Assembly (NCBI GenBank): GCA_900547465.1
Contig: URHJ01000013.1
Span: forward strand, 1 to 36,788
Origin: an uncultured Mycoplasmatota bacterium
GTDB taxonomy: Bacteria; Bacillota_I; Bacilli_A; RF39; UBA660
Length of the DNA stretch: 36,788 nt
Direction: 5' to 3'
Every line of letters starts with the position of its first letter. The stretch's first letter is position 1. The position numbers were made by a program, and so were the translations under genes. The notes beneath the pieces were generated by a model. The model searched no databases, was not told the origin of the DNA, and saw nothing but the letters and a program-made list of their open reading frames with translations. This document shows, one piece after another, positions 8,332 through 15,972 of the stretch.

Positions 8332-10122
8332 CTACAGTCCTCCTCCGTCACCGAAAGAATCTAATTCTTGTTTTGTGACTGTCACATTAATCCTCATTCG
8401 TCTATTTCCACAGACAAATAATGCTTCACCTTGAGAATACCTTTTTATACTTTCTTTTTCACTTTCATTTAAATCAATTAATAAACTTAAATCATCAACA
8501 GCCTGCTTCTTTAATCCCATTACTAAGTAGTAAGAGGCATTATCAAATATTGCTTTGCCTTGTGTAATAACGGATGGAGCTGAGAAATCACTAGGTTGTT
8601 GTGTTATTATTATAGTACCAGTGTTATATTTACGTGCACGACGTTGAACTTGAGCTAAGAAATCAGCTCCAAGAGTATTTTGTTCTCCTAATAAGACGTG
8701 AGCTTCATCAACCATTAAAACTGTATCCACACCTGTATCTAAACATAATCCCCATGCATACTTAAGTACATTGAAGAATAATGCGTTTTTTACATTTGAG
8801 TCACTATTCATTAATTCTTTTATATTAAATACCATGAAATCACTATTACCGTCTATTGTTGTATGTCCATCAAAATAAAATTTTAATTCTTTTGTAATTG
8901 GTCTTAATTTCAATTCAAGTCGTTCCATAATATCACGTTCTTGAGTTTGTTCAGTCATTGACATTAATCTACCTTTAACAGTAGCATAAACATCACTAAA
9001 AATCGGATAGTCGGCAGACGTAAATCCAGAGAAATCTGTATTAAAATCAATTCCAAATCTTTTATAAGTATCTTGCACAACTTCACTAAACATAGTAAGA
9101 ACATCTTCTTGAATTGATGGATCATAATATTTCATAAAGGCTTTTAAAAATTGCAAAGTACGAGTTAAAACAGTGTACCCTAGTCCGTCTTTTATCTCTT
9201 GTTCATCAGCATCAATTACAACCTCCAATGGATTAATAAGTCCAAACTCTCCACCTTTTCCAATATCTACTTGATCTCCTCCAAATGTTCTAGTTATTTC
9301 TTCAAGTTCATTTTCTGGGTCGATTGCTACTATTTGACATCCATTTCTAATGTGTGTTCTAAGCATTAATTTAGCTGCTGTTGATTTACCACTACCAGAG
9401 GTACCAAGGATAATCATGTTAGCATTATTTCTATTATTTTCTTTTCTTATTTTATATAAGAATTGATTAAATAAAATAACTCCACCTGAAAAGTCAATAC
9501 CAAGTAACGTTGAAAGCCCCGGATCTTTGATACTATCAAAAATGAATGGATACATAGCTGCTAGAGTTACTGATGGAATTGGAGTTCCAATTCTTTCTTC
9601 AACATCTTGTGGTGGGAAAATAGGTAAAATTGATTTTAACACTTTTTCCTGTTCAAATCTAAGTGATATAGCTTTTAAATCCATTGCATCTAAGTAGTTT
9701 TTTACGTTAGTCTTTTTCATTTCCAAATCTTCTTTTGTATTTGCAGTAATCATAATGTGCATTTGAAAATCAAAAATTCTAGCTTGGGATGCTGCTAGCA
9801 TCGAAATAAAATATTCCAAGCTCTCAGCATCTTGACGGATACTTTCTCTTAGAGTTTGATCTCTTTCTTTACCGTATCTTTCTCTTAAATCAGCGACTTG
9901 TTTATTTAACATTTTTGACATAGTTGAAAAAGGTACAGGGATATGCTTTATTACAATTTTAATTCCTGACATGCTTGTAAGTGTTGATAGATATCCTGGC
10001 TGTATATATCTTGGATATGATATAACAGTTAATATAGTTGCATATTTATCACTAATTACAAAATCACTTGCTGAAAAATCTAAACCTTTTGGTGCTAATT
10101 GTCCCCTTAAAGATATACTCAT
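8332..10122 (-). CDS. virB4: VirB4/TraE-type T4SS ATPase (main part)
   Basis: The conserved ATPase that powers type IV secretion. 596 residues, with an N-terminal region corresponding to the middle of VirB4 (about 1-220), then Walker A LGTSGSGKST near 238 and Walker B VLMVDEAHVLLGEQ near 467. After that come the family's RRARKYNTGTIIITQQPSDF block and a C-terminal PFAM-VirB4-like end. Typical VirB4 proteins are 750-850 residues; the missing N-terminal part is encoded by the preceding gene, which overlaps by 4 nt (ATGA). The two ORFs are probably translationally coupled and together make a complete VirB4. It is followed by the wall hydrolase gene. Confidence 0.93.
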   Translation of the reverse strand: MSISLRGQLAPKGLDFSASDFVISDKYATILTVISYPRYIQPGYLSTLTSMSGIKIVIKHIPVPFSTMSKMLNKQVADLRERYGKERDQTLRESIRQDAESLEYFISMLAASQARIFDFQMHIMITANTKEDLEMKKTNVKNYLDAMDLKAISLRFEQEKVLKSILPIFPPQDVEERIGTPIPSVTLAAMYPFIFDSIKDPGLSTLLGIDFSGGVILFNQFLYKIRKENNRNNANMIILGTSGSGKSTAAKLMLRTHIRNGCQIVAIDPENELEEITRTFGGDQVDIGKGGEFGLINPLEVVIDADEQEIKDGLGYTVLTRTLQFLKAFMKYYDPSIQEDVLTMFSEVVQDTYKRFGIDFNTDFSGFTSADYPIFSDVYATVKGRLMSMTEQTQERDIMERLELKLRPITKELKFYFDGHTTIDGNSDFMVFNIKELMNSDSNVKNALFFNVLKYAWGLCLDTGVDTVLMVDEAHVLLGEQNTLGADFLAQVQRRARKYNTGTIIITQQPSDFSAPSVITQGKAIFDNASYYLVMGLKKQAVDDLSLLIDLNESEKESIKRYSQGEALFVCGNRRMRINVTVTKQELDSFGDGGGL

Positions 10123-10664
10123 ACTGGCATCACCGTTCCAAATTCTGTAGTTTTACCCCCATTTAAGAAATTATCTAATACAATCCTTAAATCATCATTA
10201 CTAACTTGCGTCGCATTTAACCCACATGTAGCTAAACCATTTATTAATAGTCTAATCTTCTTTTGAATAACATCTTCATCTTTGTCTTTAAACAAAATGA
10301 AATACTCAGTATCAACAATGTTATTGTTTATAAACGTTTGTCCTTTTTCTATATCTTGAAGAATTAGCTTTCTAATAGCAGGTGCTTGCGTGTTATTAAG
10401 TAAAAGTTGTAATTGCGACATATAAACTGATATATCAACAGGTCTATCAGCTACTACAAGCCAAAACTCAAAGTCAATCATATTGTAGAAATTTTTCAAG
10501 CTTATTAAAACATTCTGTTGTGAATTATCATCTAAAATAAATATATTTCTTGGAGTTATCTTAACTCCCGTTACTTTATTATTACCATACGTTATAATCA
10601 TACTATTTTGAAGATTTTTAACTGGTAGCCAATCCTCTGTTGACTTATTATTTTTTGTTGCCAC
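10119..10664 (-). CDS. VirB4 N-terminal-like / TrsD-like T4SS protein
   Basis: 181 residues with no membrane segment. It begins DWLPVKNLQNSMIITYGNNKVTGVKITPRNIF, a pattern (VK-x-I-x-x-G-I-I-x-T-x-D-x-R-Y) that matches the start of VirB4/TrsD proteins of Gram-positive conjugation systems. Later blocks (FEFWLVVADRPVD, FINNNIVDTEYFILF) fit the N-terminal VirB4 domain. Its stop overlaps the virB4 start as ATGA, and its own start overlaps the PrgI-like gene by 17 nt. The nucleotide sequence shows no frameshift remnant: both ORFs have proper starts, so this is a stable split rather than a broken gene. The assignment is by pattern and position. Confidence 0.75.
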   Translation of the reverse strand: MATKNNKSTEDWLPVKNLQNSMIITYGNNKVTGVKITPRNIFILDDNSQQNVLISLKNFYNMIDFEFWLVVADRPVDISVYMSQLQLLLNNTQAPAIRKLILQDIEKGQTFINNNIVDTEYFILFKDKDEDVIQKKIRLLINGLATCGLNATQVSNDDLRIVLDNFLNGGKTTEFGTVMPV

Positions 10665-10959
10665 TTCTAATACACCAACCTTTCCATTTATAACTCCTTT
10701 GATTTAATAAAAACTCAATTAATTCTGAAATAACAGTTAACATATTATGATAATTAGGTACTGGAACAACCAGAAATCCAGTCACTAGGGCTGGCAATAA
10801 AATTATAATTGTAACAGCTGTAGATGACATGGGAATTATTAGTAAAAATAATAAAGTTATACAACAACCAGTACCAAATAATATCAAATCAAATGGTTTA
10901 AATATTCCTAAAATTAATTGTCCTTTTTTTGTATTTGCAGGAATTAAATAACTATTCAC
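10648..10959 (-). CDS. PrgI/VirB3-like T4SS membrane protein
   Basis: 103 residues with two close membrane segments (about 25-44 and 47-68). It starts SYLIPANTKKGQLILGIFKPFD and has a short cytosolic tail containing FLLNQRSYKWKGW. Size, topology and position directly before virB4 fit the PrgI/TrsC/VirB3 family, whose members sit in the inner-membrane platform and contact VirB4. It overlaps the VirB4 N-terminal gene by 17 nt, so the two are translationally coupled. The sequence match alone is modest; context raises confidence. Confidence 0.75.
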   Translation of the reverse strand: MNSYLIPANTKKGQLILGIFKPFDLILFGTGCCITLLFLLIIPMSSTAVTIIILLPALVTGFLVVPVPNYHNMLTVISELIEFLLNQRSYKWKGWCIRSGNKK

Positions 10960-10991
10960 TATATATCACACTCTCCTTTTTTATATTAAAA

Positions 10992-13193
10992 CTATGGATG
11001 TGGTCCACCTGGTGGAGGTCCAGCCTGTGGTGTATCAATGGTTCTATCAGGATTGTCATGGATTGCATTTTCATTTACATCTCTTGCAGTTCCAGGATCC
11101 CATCTATTATCTACCCTTGGTGAATTCACATCACTCCACGTTTCTCTACTACCTTGTATTCTATCCATTATATTTTGATGAGCTGTTGCTCCTTCACCTC
11201 TACTATTAAACATATCAGGTCTGTCTCCAAGCCTTGTTGTTCTTCGTACAGCATGAAATCTTTCTCGCCAGCTAGCCCTATGTTCCTCTTCAAAACTAGG
11301 TGTAATACGATGAGAGTCACCAAATTTCTTAGCTTCTTCATAATTTGTTTTAGACTGACCATATTTCTTTTTATTAGATTCAACTGTACTTAATAGGGCA
11401 TCACGAGCATTTTCTGCACTACCATATTGTGCAATTAGACTGTCTCTTTCTGTTTGATCCATTTGACCTCTAACAAATCTATCATATCTATCTTGACTAC
11501 GATTAAGTTCTTTTTCATCATCAAACATTTTGTTTTTAGCTAAATCTAGTCCTTGCGCGGTTACGCCATATTTTTTTCTAGCAACATTAATACCTGCATC
11601 ACGCATCAAGCGATCATTTATTGCATTCATAACTCCACCACGTGCTTTTGGATCACCAGTTTTTATTTGTGCAGCTAAATCAGCACCAGCTTGCCAAGCA
11701 GGTGGAGCAGCTTTTCCTTGTGCAGCTGCCGCGTTAGTAGCTTGAGCTGTACTCATACCTGCTGCTAGAGCTCCTTTTATTCCTGCTCCTCCTAGTAGTG
11801 CTGATGTCCCACCTAGAACACCTGATAAAATGCCACTACTTAGGCCTTTTATACCTAGAGCTTCACCAATAAATTTAGGGGCTTCTTCTAAAAATTTGAA
11901 TAGTCCAATTATTACAAAAATAGTTGCTATAATACCAGTTACGTTACTTTCAAATCCTAAATCGAGATTACCATCAACTATCGCTGCTATTATATATATG
12001 ACAAAATATGTGACCATTAATCTTACAAACAGGTCTAAATATGTTGAAGTTAGTATTTTAACCCAGTTAGCAAACATTCCATTTTCAGACGACTTAGGAT
12101 CTATATAACTAATAATTGGAATCGGAGCAATTAATCTTAAAACTGCAAGTTTTAAAGCTCGTATTGCTATATTTATACAACAACCTATTAATGATAGCAA
12201 TAAAATTATTCCACAAACTGATGATATAAGAGGTAAATAAGAAAATGCATAACCGTCATCACATTTAACATTTACAAGGCCAATCATAGTAGAAATGGTA
12301 GTATTTTTTAATGAATATGATATATATAGGTCCCCAAAATTTTCACCTGTAATCAGTTTAGTTATGGCACTAGTCAACCCACCTACTAATCCAGCTGCAG
12401 TACCAATTGCAGTACCGATAGCAGTCCCCATACCAGGCACAACAGTTCCTGTAACAGCTCCAGTTCCTGCTGCTACTGCCACGTGTGTTAAAACAGTTTT
12501 TACGAATCCTGTTTTTTCCTTTATCTTTTCATTTGGTCCACAAACATAATTTTTTGGCTTACTAAGATTTGTTTTGCCTTCTTTTAGATTTGGCCGAATA
12601 AACGCACGTAAAACATAAGCTGCCATTTGTGAACCACTGTTATTTGTTATAGTTACTTTTTTTTCTGTTCCATCATCATCTACAATTCCACTTTTCTTTA
12701 CATTACTGCCGAAGACAAAACGTTCCAATGTATTATTTTCTAAAATTCTATGTTGAAATGAGTATAAAGTTCCAAATAATAGCCCATTGTTACTAATGTA
12801 CCAATTATATGATTTTTCCTTTATCTCTCCCGGAATATTTAAAGGAATTATAGACGTAAATAACACTAGCATTATTAATATTTTAGATATAATTTTTCCG
12901 GTTCCCCTCTTTTGATCGTTTAATAAATCAGGATTAATAATTACCTGTAATATTGAAGTAGCAAGTTTAAAAATCATTACTACTCCTAATATTAATTGAA
13001 TTCTGCCATATAAATTTTTTATTAATTCTGGTTTAATAATCTCTGAGTCAGCTATTGCGAATAAAACGTTATAAATATTTGCTATCAATGTATATACAAC
13101 CATATCAACAGCAGAAAATATTGTTCTTAATATATTCATCCACCAACTAGGCTCAGCATTGTCAGATATTAAACCAAAGGCTAATTGAACCAT
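10992..13193 (-). CDS. VirB6/TrbL-like polytopic T4SS channel protein
   Basis: 733 residues. Residues 1-450 contain about seven hydrophobic segments, including LIQLILGVVMIFKLATSILQVI-type helices early and a conserved stretch with SSENGMFANWVKILTSTYLDLFVRL near 365-390. A Gly/Ala-rich segment (about 445-490) follows. The last 240 residues are hydrophilic, rich in Arg/Asp/Asn and end in a Pro/Gly tail (PPPGGPHP). This layout, a polytopic core with a long polar C-terminus, is typical of VirB6/TrbL channel components in Gram-positive T4SS. The loop 240-280 is unusually rich in Gly/Ala/Thr (VAAGTGAVTGTVVPGMGTA), like a glycine-zipper segment. It lies 16 bp after the second VirB2-like gene. Confidence 0.85.
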   Translation of the reverse strand: MVQLAFGLISDNAEPSWWMNILRTIFSAVDMVVYTLIANIYNVLFAIADSEIIKPELIKNLYGRIQLILGVVMIFKLATSILQVIINPDLLNDQKRGTGKIISKILIMLVLFTSIIPLNIPGEIKEKSYNWYISNNGLLFGTLYSFQHRILENNTLERFVFGSNVKKSGIVDDDGTEKKVTITNNSGSQMAAYVLRAFIRPNLKEGKTNLSKPKNYVCGPNEKIKEKTGFVKTVLTHVAVAAGTGAVTGTVVPGMGTAIGTAIGTAAGLVGGLTSAITKLITGENFGDLYISYSLKNTTISTMIGLVNVKCDDGYAFSYLPLISSVCGIILLLSLIGCCINIAIRALKLAVLRLIAPIPIISYIDPKSSENGMFANWVKILTSTYLDLFVRLMVTYFVIYIIAAIVDGNLDLGFESNVTGIIATIFVIIGLFKFLEEAPKFIGEALGIKGLSSGILSGVLGGTSALLGGAGIKGALAAGMSTAQATNAAAAQGKAAPPAWQAGADLAAQIKTGDPKARGGVMNAINDRLMRDAGINVARKKYGVTAQGLDLAKNKMFDDEKELNRSQDRYDRFVRGQMDQTERDSLIAQYGSAENARDALLSTVESNKKKYGQSKTNYEEAKKFGDSHRITPSFEEEHRASWRERFHAVRRTTRLGDRPDMFNSRGEGATAHQNIMDRIQGSRETWSDVNSPRVDNRWDPGTARDVNENAIHDNPDRTIDTPQAGPPPGGPHP

Positions 13194-13209
13194 ATTATCA
13201 CCTCTTTTG

Positions 13210-13713
13210 TTAAGAAATTCCGCAGTCAGTAGTTATTCCAAATACTCCAAATATTACACTTGTAAGGGTTGGAATAAAAAATAATAATACTGCCGCTATC
13301 ATTCTTTTAACGAAATTTGAGTTTACTTTACTCATTTGCTTTTCATCAGAAGATACAATTACTTTTATATAATCAATACTGCTTAGAACAATCGTAAGTG
13401 AAGGTCCTAATATTTTGATATAATTAAATATTTTCTGTAATAGCCACGCTACTGAGTCTTCATCTGACACATCGCCTAATATTGAATCATTACCTGTACA
13501 ACTGCTAACTGTCGCCTCTGTAGTTGTTTCCTCTTTTTTTTCTTTTTTCTTTTTGCTACTTTTTGCTTTTGCAAAATTATGTATATACTCTGTTTGAATA
13601 ATAGTATTTTTTACTTTAGATTTATTTATCGACTTAGCTTCTATATTAACTGGTGATAACATTGTAATCACCATAAAACTAAATATTATTGATATAATTA
13701 TTTTATGTTGCAT
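13210..13713 (-). CDS. VirB2/TrbC-like exported protein, copy 2
   Basis: 167 residues from the chosen ATG at 13713, which has an AAGGATG ribosome site; a longer reading to 13776 would begin inside the promoter. It has a signal peptide (to about IEAKS), a Lys/Ser/Glu-rich linker with Cys, then two membrane segments (about 88-110 and 130-155) separated by SSDEKQMSKVNSNFVKR. That loop and the second helix parallel the protein encoded at 13863-14201 (SSDEKEIKAAQSKLIKR), so the two are paralogues. The double-helix fold with a short basic loop fits VirB2/TrbC pilin-type T4SS subunits. It has its own predicted promoter with an 11-bp A/T homopolymer spacer. It is the first gene before virB6. Confidence 0.75.
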   Translation of the reverse strand: MQHKIIISIIFSFMVITMLSPVNIEAKSINKSKVKNTIIQTEYIHNFAKAKSSKKKKEKKEETTTEATVSSCTGNDSILGDVSDEDSVAWLLQKIFNYIKILGPSLTIVLSSIDYIKVIVSSDEKQMSKVNSNFVKRMIAAVLLFFIPTLTSVIFGVFGITTDCGIS

Positions 13714-13747
13714 AAAAACACATCCTTGCTTACAAAAACTCACTTTG

Positions 13748-13776
13748 ATTATATCAAAAAAAAAAATATATATCAA
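13748..13776 (-). promoter_or_regulatory. Strong promoter for VirB2-like gene 2 with homopolymer spacer
   Basis: The minus strand reads TTGATA (13771-13776), a 17-nt spacer, then TATAAT (13748-13753), preceded by TG at the extended -10 position. The spacer contains eleven consecutive T (A on plus, 13756-13766). The predicted start of transcription is about 28 nt before the ATG. Confidence 0.8.
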
Positions 13777-13862
13777 TTGAATTTGACATATATTTTTTAT
13801 ATCTTTTATACGTATATTTTTTTTATGTATAAAAAACTTAAAAACAAATCTCTTTTATACTA

Positions 13863-14201
13863 TTATTTCTTTTTATTAGCTGCATTCCAACAATCGTTCC
13901 ATCCATTTGTTCCTTTTTCTCCAGATGAAGCAACAATATTCATTAAAACTGTAACTAATAATACAACAAAGAATATAGCTGCTGCATATATACAACGTTT
14001 AATTAGTTTTGATTGAGCGGCTTTTATTTCTTTTTCATCACTAGATATTACAGCTTTACCTAAGTCAATCGTTCCAAATAAAATTAATGCGATTGGAATT
14101 AATATCTGAATAATTTTTAAAATATATACCACCATCTTAACTATCGGAAGCAACCCTTTACAAGCATCTGCAGATGCTGCAATTTGAAATAAATCTAACA
14201 T
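13863..14201 (-). CDS. VirB2/TrbC-like pilin-type protein, copy 1
   Basis: 112 residues. Two membrane helices (about 24-45 and 68-92) flank a cytosolic loop SSDEKEIKAAQSKLIKR, the same loop as in the neighbour downstream. Short polar ends carry one Cys each (DACKGLL and WNDCWNA), which could form a disulfide outside the cell. No long signal peptide is present. The fold fits VirB2/TrbC subunits that line the T4SS channel or pilus. An AAAGGAGA ribosome site and a TTGACA promoter directly precede it, separating it from the Tad genes upstream. The exact family is hard to prove by sequence because VirB2 proteins are short and variable. Confidence 0.78.
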   Translation of the reverse strand: MLDLFQIAASADACKGLLPIVKMVVYILKIIQILIPIALILFGTIDLGKAVISSDEKEIKAAQSKLIKRCIYAAAIFFVVLLVTVLMNIVASSGEKGTNGWNDCWNAANKKK

Positions 14202-14227
14202 ACTTATCTCTCCTTTACTACAAATCT

Positions 14228-14257
14228 ATTTTACATTATTTAGTACTTGTATGTCAA
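14228..14257 (-). promoter_or_regulatory. Strong promoter for VirB2-like gene 1
   Basis: The minus strand has a perfect TTGACA (14252-14257), an 18-nt spacer and TAAAAT (14228-14233). Transcription would begin about 20 nt before the ATG, leaving room for the AAAGGAGA ribosome site. Confidence 0.75.
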
Positions 14258-14276
14258 TAAAAATACGATTAAAGGA

Positions 14277-15257
14277 TTATATTTTAAAAATACCAAATAT
14301 CTTATTTCCTTCAGCTTTTTTAGAAGCTGTGTCACTTAGTAATCCTAATCTAAATAATAAATCATTTACAGAATCATTCTTTTTTCTTTCGTCTAACGCT
14401 GGTAAATTATAGAATATTTTTGAATTAGATTCATATTCAAAGTCACCAACATCTTTATTATTTAACATACTTTTATTTAAAATAATTTTCTTACCATTTA
14501 ATTTTTCAAATACTTTTCGATTTTTTCTTATCATTTTATTTAATTGTAAAGTACTTGGTTCCATTAAATAAATTATGTCTGTGCATACTGATGTATCTTG
14601 ACAGTCATTTAAATCAATGAAAATGACGCTACAATTGTTTAATGATTTAACTCTCTCATTCAATTCACCTTCACCAATTGAAAACATATTTTTTTCATTA
14701 AAATAAGAAAAATCTCTTCTATTAACTTCTAATGCACATACACTATTCCCGTATATGTTATTTAATTCTTTCTTCATCATGTATATAAGTGTTGTTGCTC
14801 CTGCGTGTTCAGTAACATTTTTTACACCTATAATTTTTTTACCTCCAATGTGTTCTTCTGATGATGCAATTGAAGATGCATTTAGTTGTTGAATTTTGGC
14901 AACATCTTTATATGAATTTGGATTTTCAATTAATTGCTTTACAGCATTAACATTATTTGTGAAGTTATAAATACCCATCGAAATTATAGAAGATAAATAA
15001 GTAGATGAAGAACACTCTTCATCTGGTATAATTAAAATAAGTTTTTCTGCACTAAGCCCCATTGCTAGTTTTTGAATTACTTCTAAGTTTTTATAATTCT
15101 TAATCGCTGTGATATCAAGTATCATTTTATCGAAGAAGAAATTTTTAAACATAGCAACTAACTCATCTGCATCAAATTCTCCAGTAATACTTTTAATGAC
15201 ATCAACATCCAAATTTGAAAGTTCATTTTTATATTGATTAGCTACTATTACATTCAA
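14277..15257 (-). CDS. tadZ: TadZ/CpaE-like protein with degenerate P-loop
   Basis: TadZ/CpaE proteins place the Tad machine at a cell position and consist of a receiver-like N-domain and a MinD-like ATPase domain. This 326-residue protein has a predicted alpha/beta N-domain (1-120) and then GVKNVTEHAGATTLIYMM near 148-165, in the place of the deviant Walker A. The usual KGGxGKT lysines are absent. Switch-like blocks follow: CALEVNRRDFSYF near 178 and VIFIDLNDCQD near 213. ATP turnover is doubtful from the motif, as in several TadZ homologues. It lies 16 bp after the TadE-like gene and closes the Tad module. The assignment is by fold pattern and context. Confidence 0.75.
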   Translation of the reverse strand: MNVIVANQYKNELSNLDVDVIKSITGEFDADELVAMFKNFFFDKMILDITAIKNYKNLEVIQKLAMGLSAEKLILIIPDEECSSSTYLSSIISMGIYNFTNNVNAVKQLIENPNSYKDVAKIQQLNASSIASSEEHIGGKKIIGVKNVTEHAGATTLIYMMKKELNNIYGNSVCALEVNRRDFSYFNEKNMFSIGEGELNERVKSLNNCSVIFIDLNDCQDTSVCTDIIYLMEPSTLQLNKMIRKNRKVFEKLNGKKIILNKSMLNNKDVGDFEYESNSKIFYNLPALDERKKNDSVNDLLFRLGLLSDTASKKAEGNKIFGIFKI

Positions 15258-15273
15258 AAATATCCCTCCTTAA

Positions 15274-15714
15274 CTAAGAATGTTGGGTAATAGTTTTTGT
15301 ATTTCCCGAAACTTGAAATAATTTAACATTAGGTAAAATCCTATTTATAATTGGCAAATCTATATTTACCGCTGTGACAACTGTATAATATTTTTTGTTA
15401 CCAACTTCACTACTAGTTGTTACATCATTTTCTTTCCAACAGTATCCTTTATTAGATGGGCAATTAAAATTAGATATGCTAAATCCTGAAGGAACACTAT
15501 ATCCAGTTTCTCTCATATAGGATTGAATTTGGGTATTGGCACAATCATTTAAATCTTCTGAAATTCCTTCACAGACTTCAATAGCATTAATTATTTTATT
15601 TTTTGCCCTGAAAGCCTTATTATAATTAACAGAAAATGCCAAGTATCCACTAACAATTACTAGGAAAGCAACAATAAAGGTTAAATTGACTATTCCACCA
15701 TACGCATCACGCAT
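15274..15714 (-). CDS. TadE-like pseudopilin
   Basis: 146 residues with one N-terminal hydrophobic helix (about 10-30) and an exported C-domain with four Cys. The start MRDAYGGIVNLTFIVAF parallels the start of the Flp-like pilin just upstream (MKEASGELNLTVITL), with acidic residue, Gly and NLT in the same order. Both are probably cut by the same prepilin peptidase, which is not in this window. TadE/TadF pseudopilins are minor pilus components. The start has a GGGTGAG ribosome site. It lies 20 bp after the Flp-like gene and 16 bp before tadZ. Confidence 0.75.
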   Translation of the reverse strand: MRDAYGGIVNLTFIVAFLVIVSGYLAFSVNYNKAFRAKNKIINAIEVCEGISEDLNDCANTQIQSYMRETGYSVPSGFSISNFNCPSNKGYCWKENDVTTSSEVGNKKYYTVVTAVNIDLPIINRILPNVKLFQVSGNTKTITQHS

Positions 15715-15734
15715 TTTAACTCACCCCTATAACT

Positions 15735-15884
15735 TTATTTATTTTTGTAAGTTGAAATATTTTCCCACTGCGTATTTATAGAAGTTTTTATATTAGGCCA
15801 CATAAGCCAAAAGAATCCAATTACAGCTGCAATTGCAACTAAAGTAATTACAGTTAAGTTTAATTCACCTGAAGCTTCTTTCAT
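15735..15884 (-). CDS. Flp-like small pilin (49 residues)
   Basis: A short gene found by reading the gap between tadC and the TadE-like gene. It encodes 49 residues: MKEASGELNLTVITLVAI and onward, a hydrophobic helix to about residue 29, then a polar tail ending STYKNK. Size, helix position and a Gly-Glu near residue 6 fit Flp/Fap-type major pilins of Tad systems, cleaved just before the helix. The ATG has a good AAAGGATG ribosome site (spacing 7), and its own promoter (TTGTTA, 17 nt, TATAAT with TG extension) lies upstream. A separate strong promoter is expected for a major structural subunit. Not homologous in length to classical type IV pilins. Confidence 0.85.
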   Translation of the reverse strand: MKEASGELNLTVITLVAIAAVIGFFWLMWPNIKTSINTQWENISTYKNK

Positions 15885-15918
15885 ATATTCGCACATCCTT
15901 TCTTATTATTACATTTAT

Positions 15919-15947
15919 ATTATATCAATATCGTAGTAAATTAACAA
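15919..15947 (-). promoter_or_regulatory. Strong promoter for the Flp-like pilin gene
   Basis: The minus strand has TTGTTA (15942-15947), a 17-nt spacer and TATAAT (15919-15924) with TG at the extended -10 position. The surrounding TTGATATAAT is identical to that of the VirB2-like gene 2 promoter. The start of transcription would be about 28 nt before the ATG. Confidence 0.78.
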
Positions 15948-15972
15948 TATTTTTTAATTAATTTTACATAGT

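Noticed and set aside
11530..12549. Ala/Pro-rich plus-strand reading frames opposite virB6
   Set aside because: They mirror the Gly/Ala-rich minus-strand coding sequence, have no ribosome sites and no recognisable domain; they are antisense shadows.
13714..13776. Upstream start for VirB2-like gene 2
   Set aside because: It would lie inside the -35 and -10 boxes of a strong promoter, so it cannot be on that transcript; the ATG at 13713 has a ribosome site.
13807..13816. TATACGTATA perfect palindrome upstream of VirB2-like gene 2
   Set aside because: Ten bp of almost pure A/T in a very AT-rich gap is expected by chance; no second copy near the other promoters.
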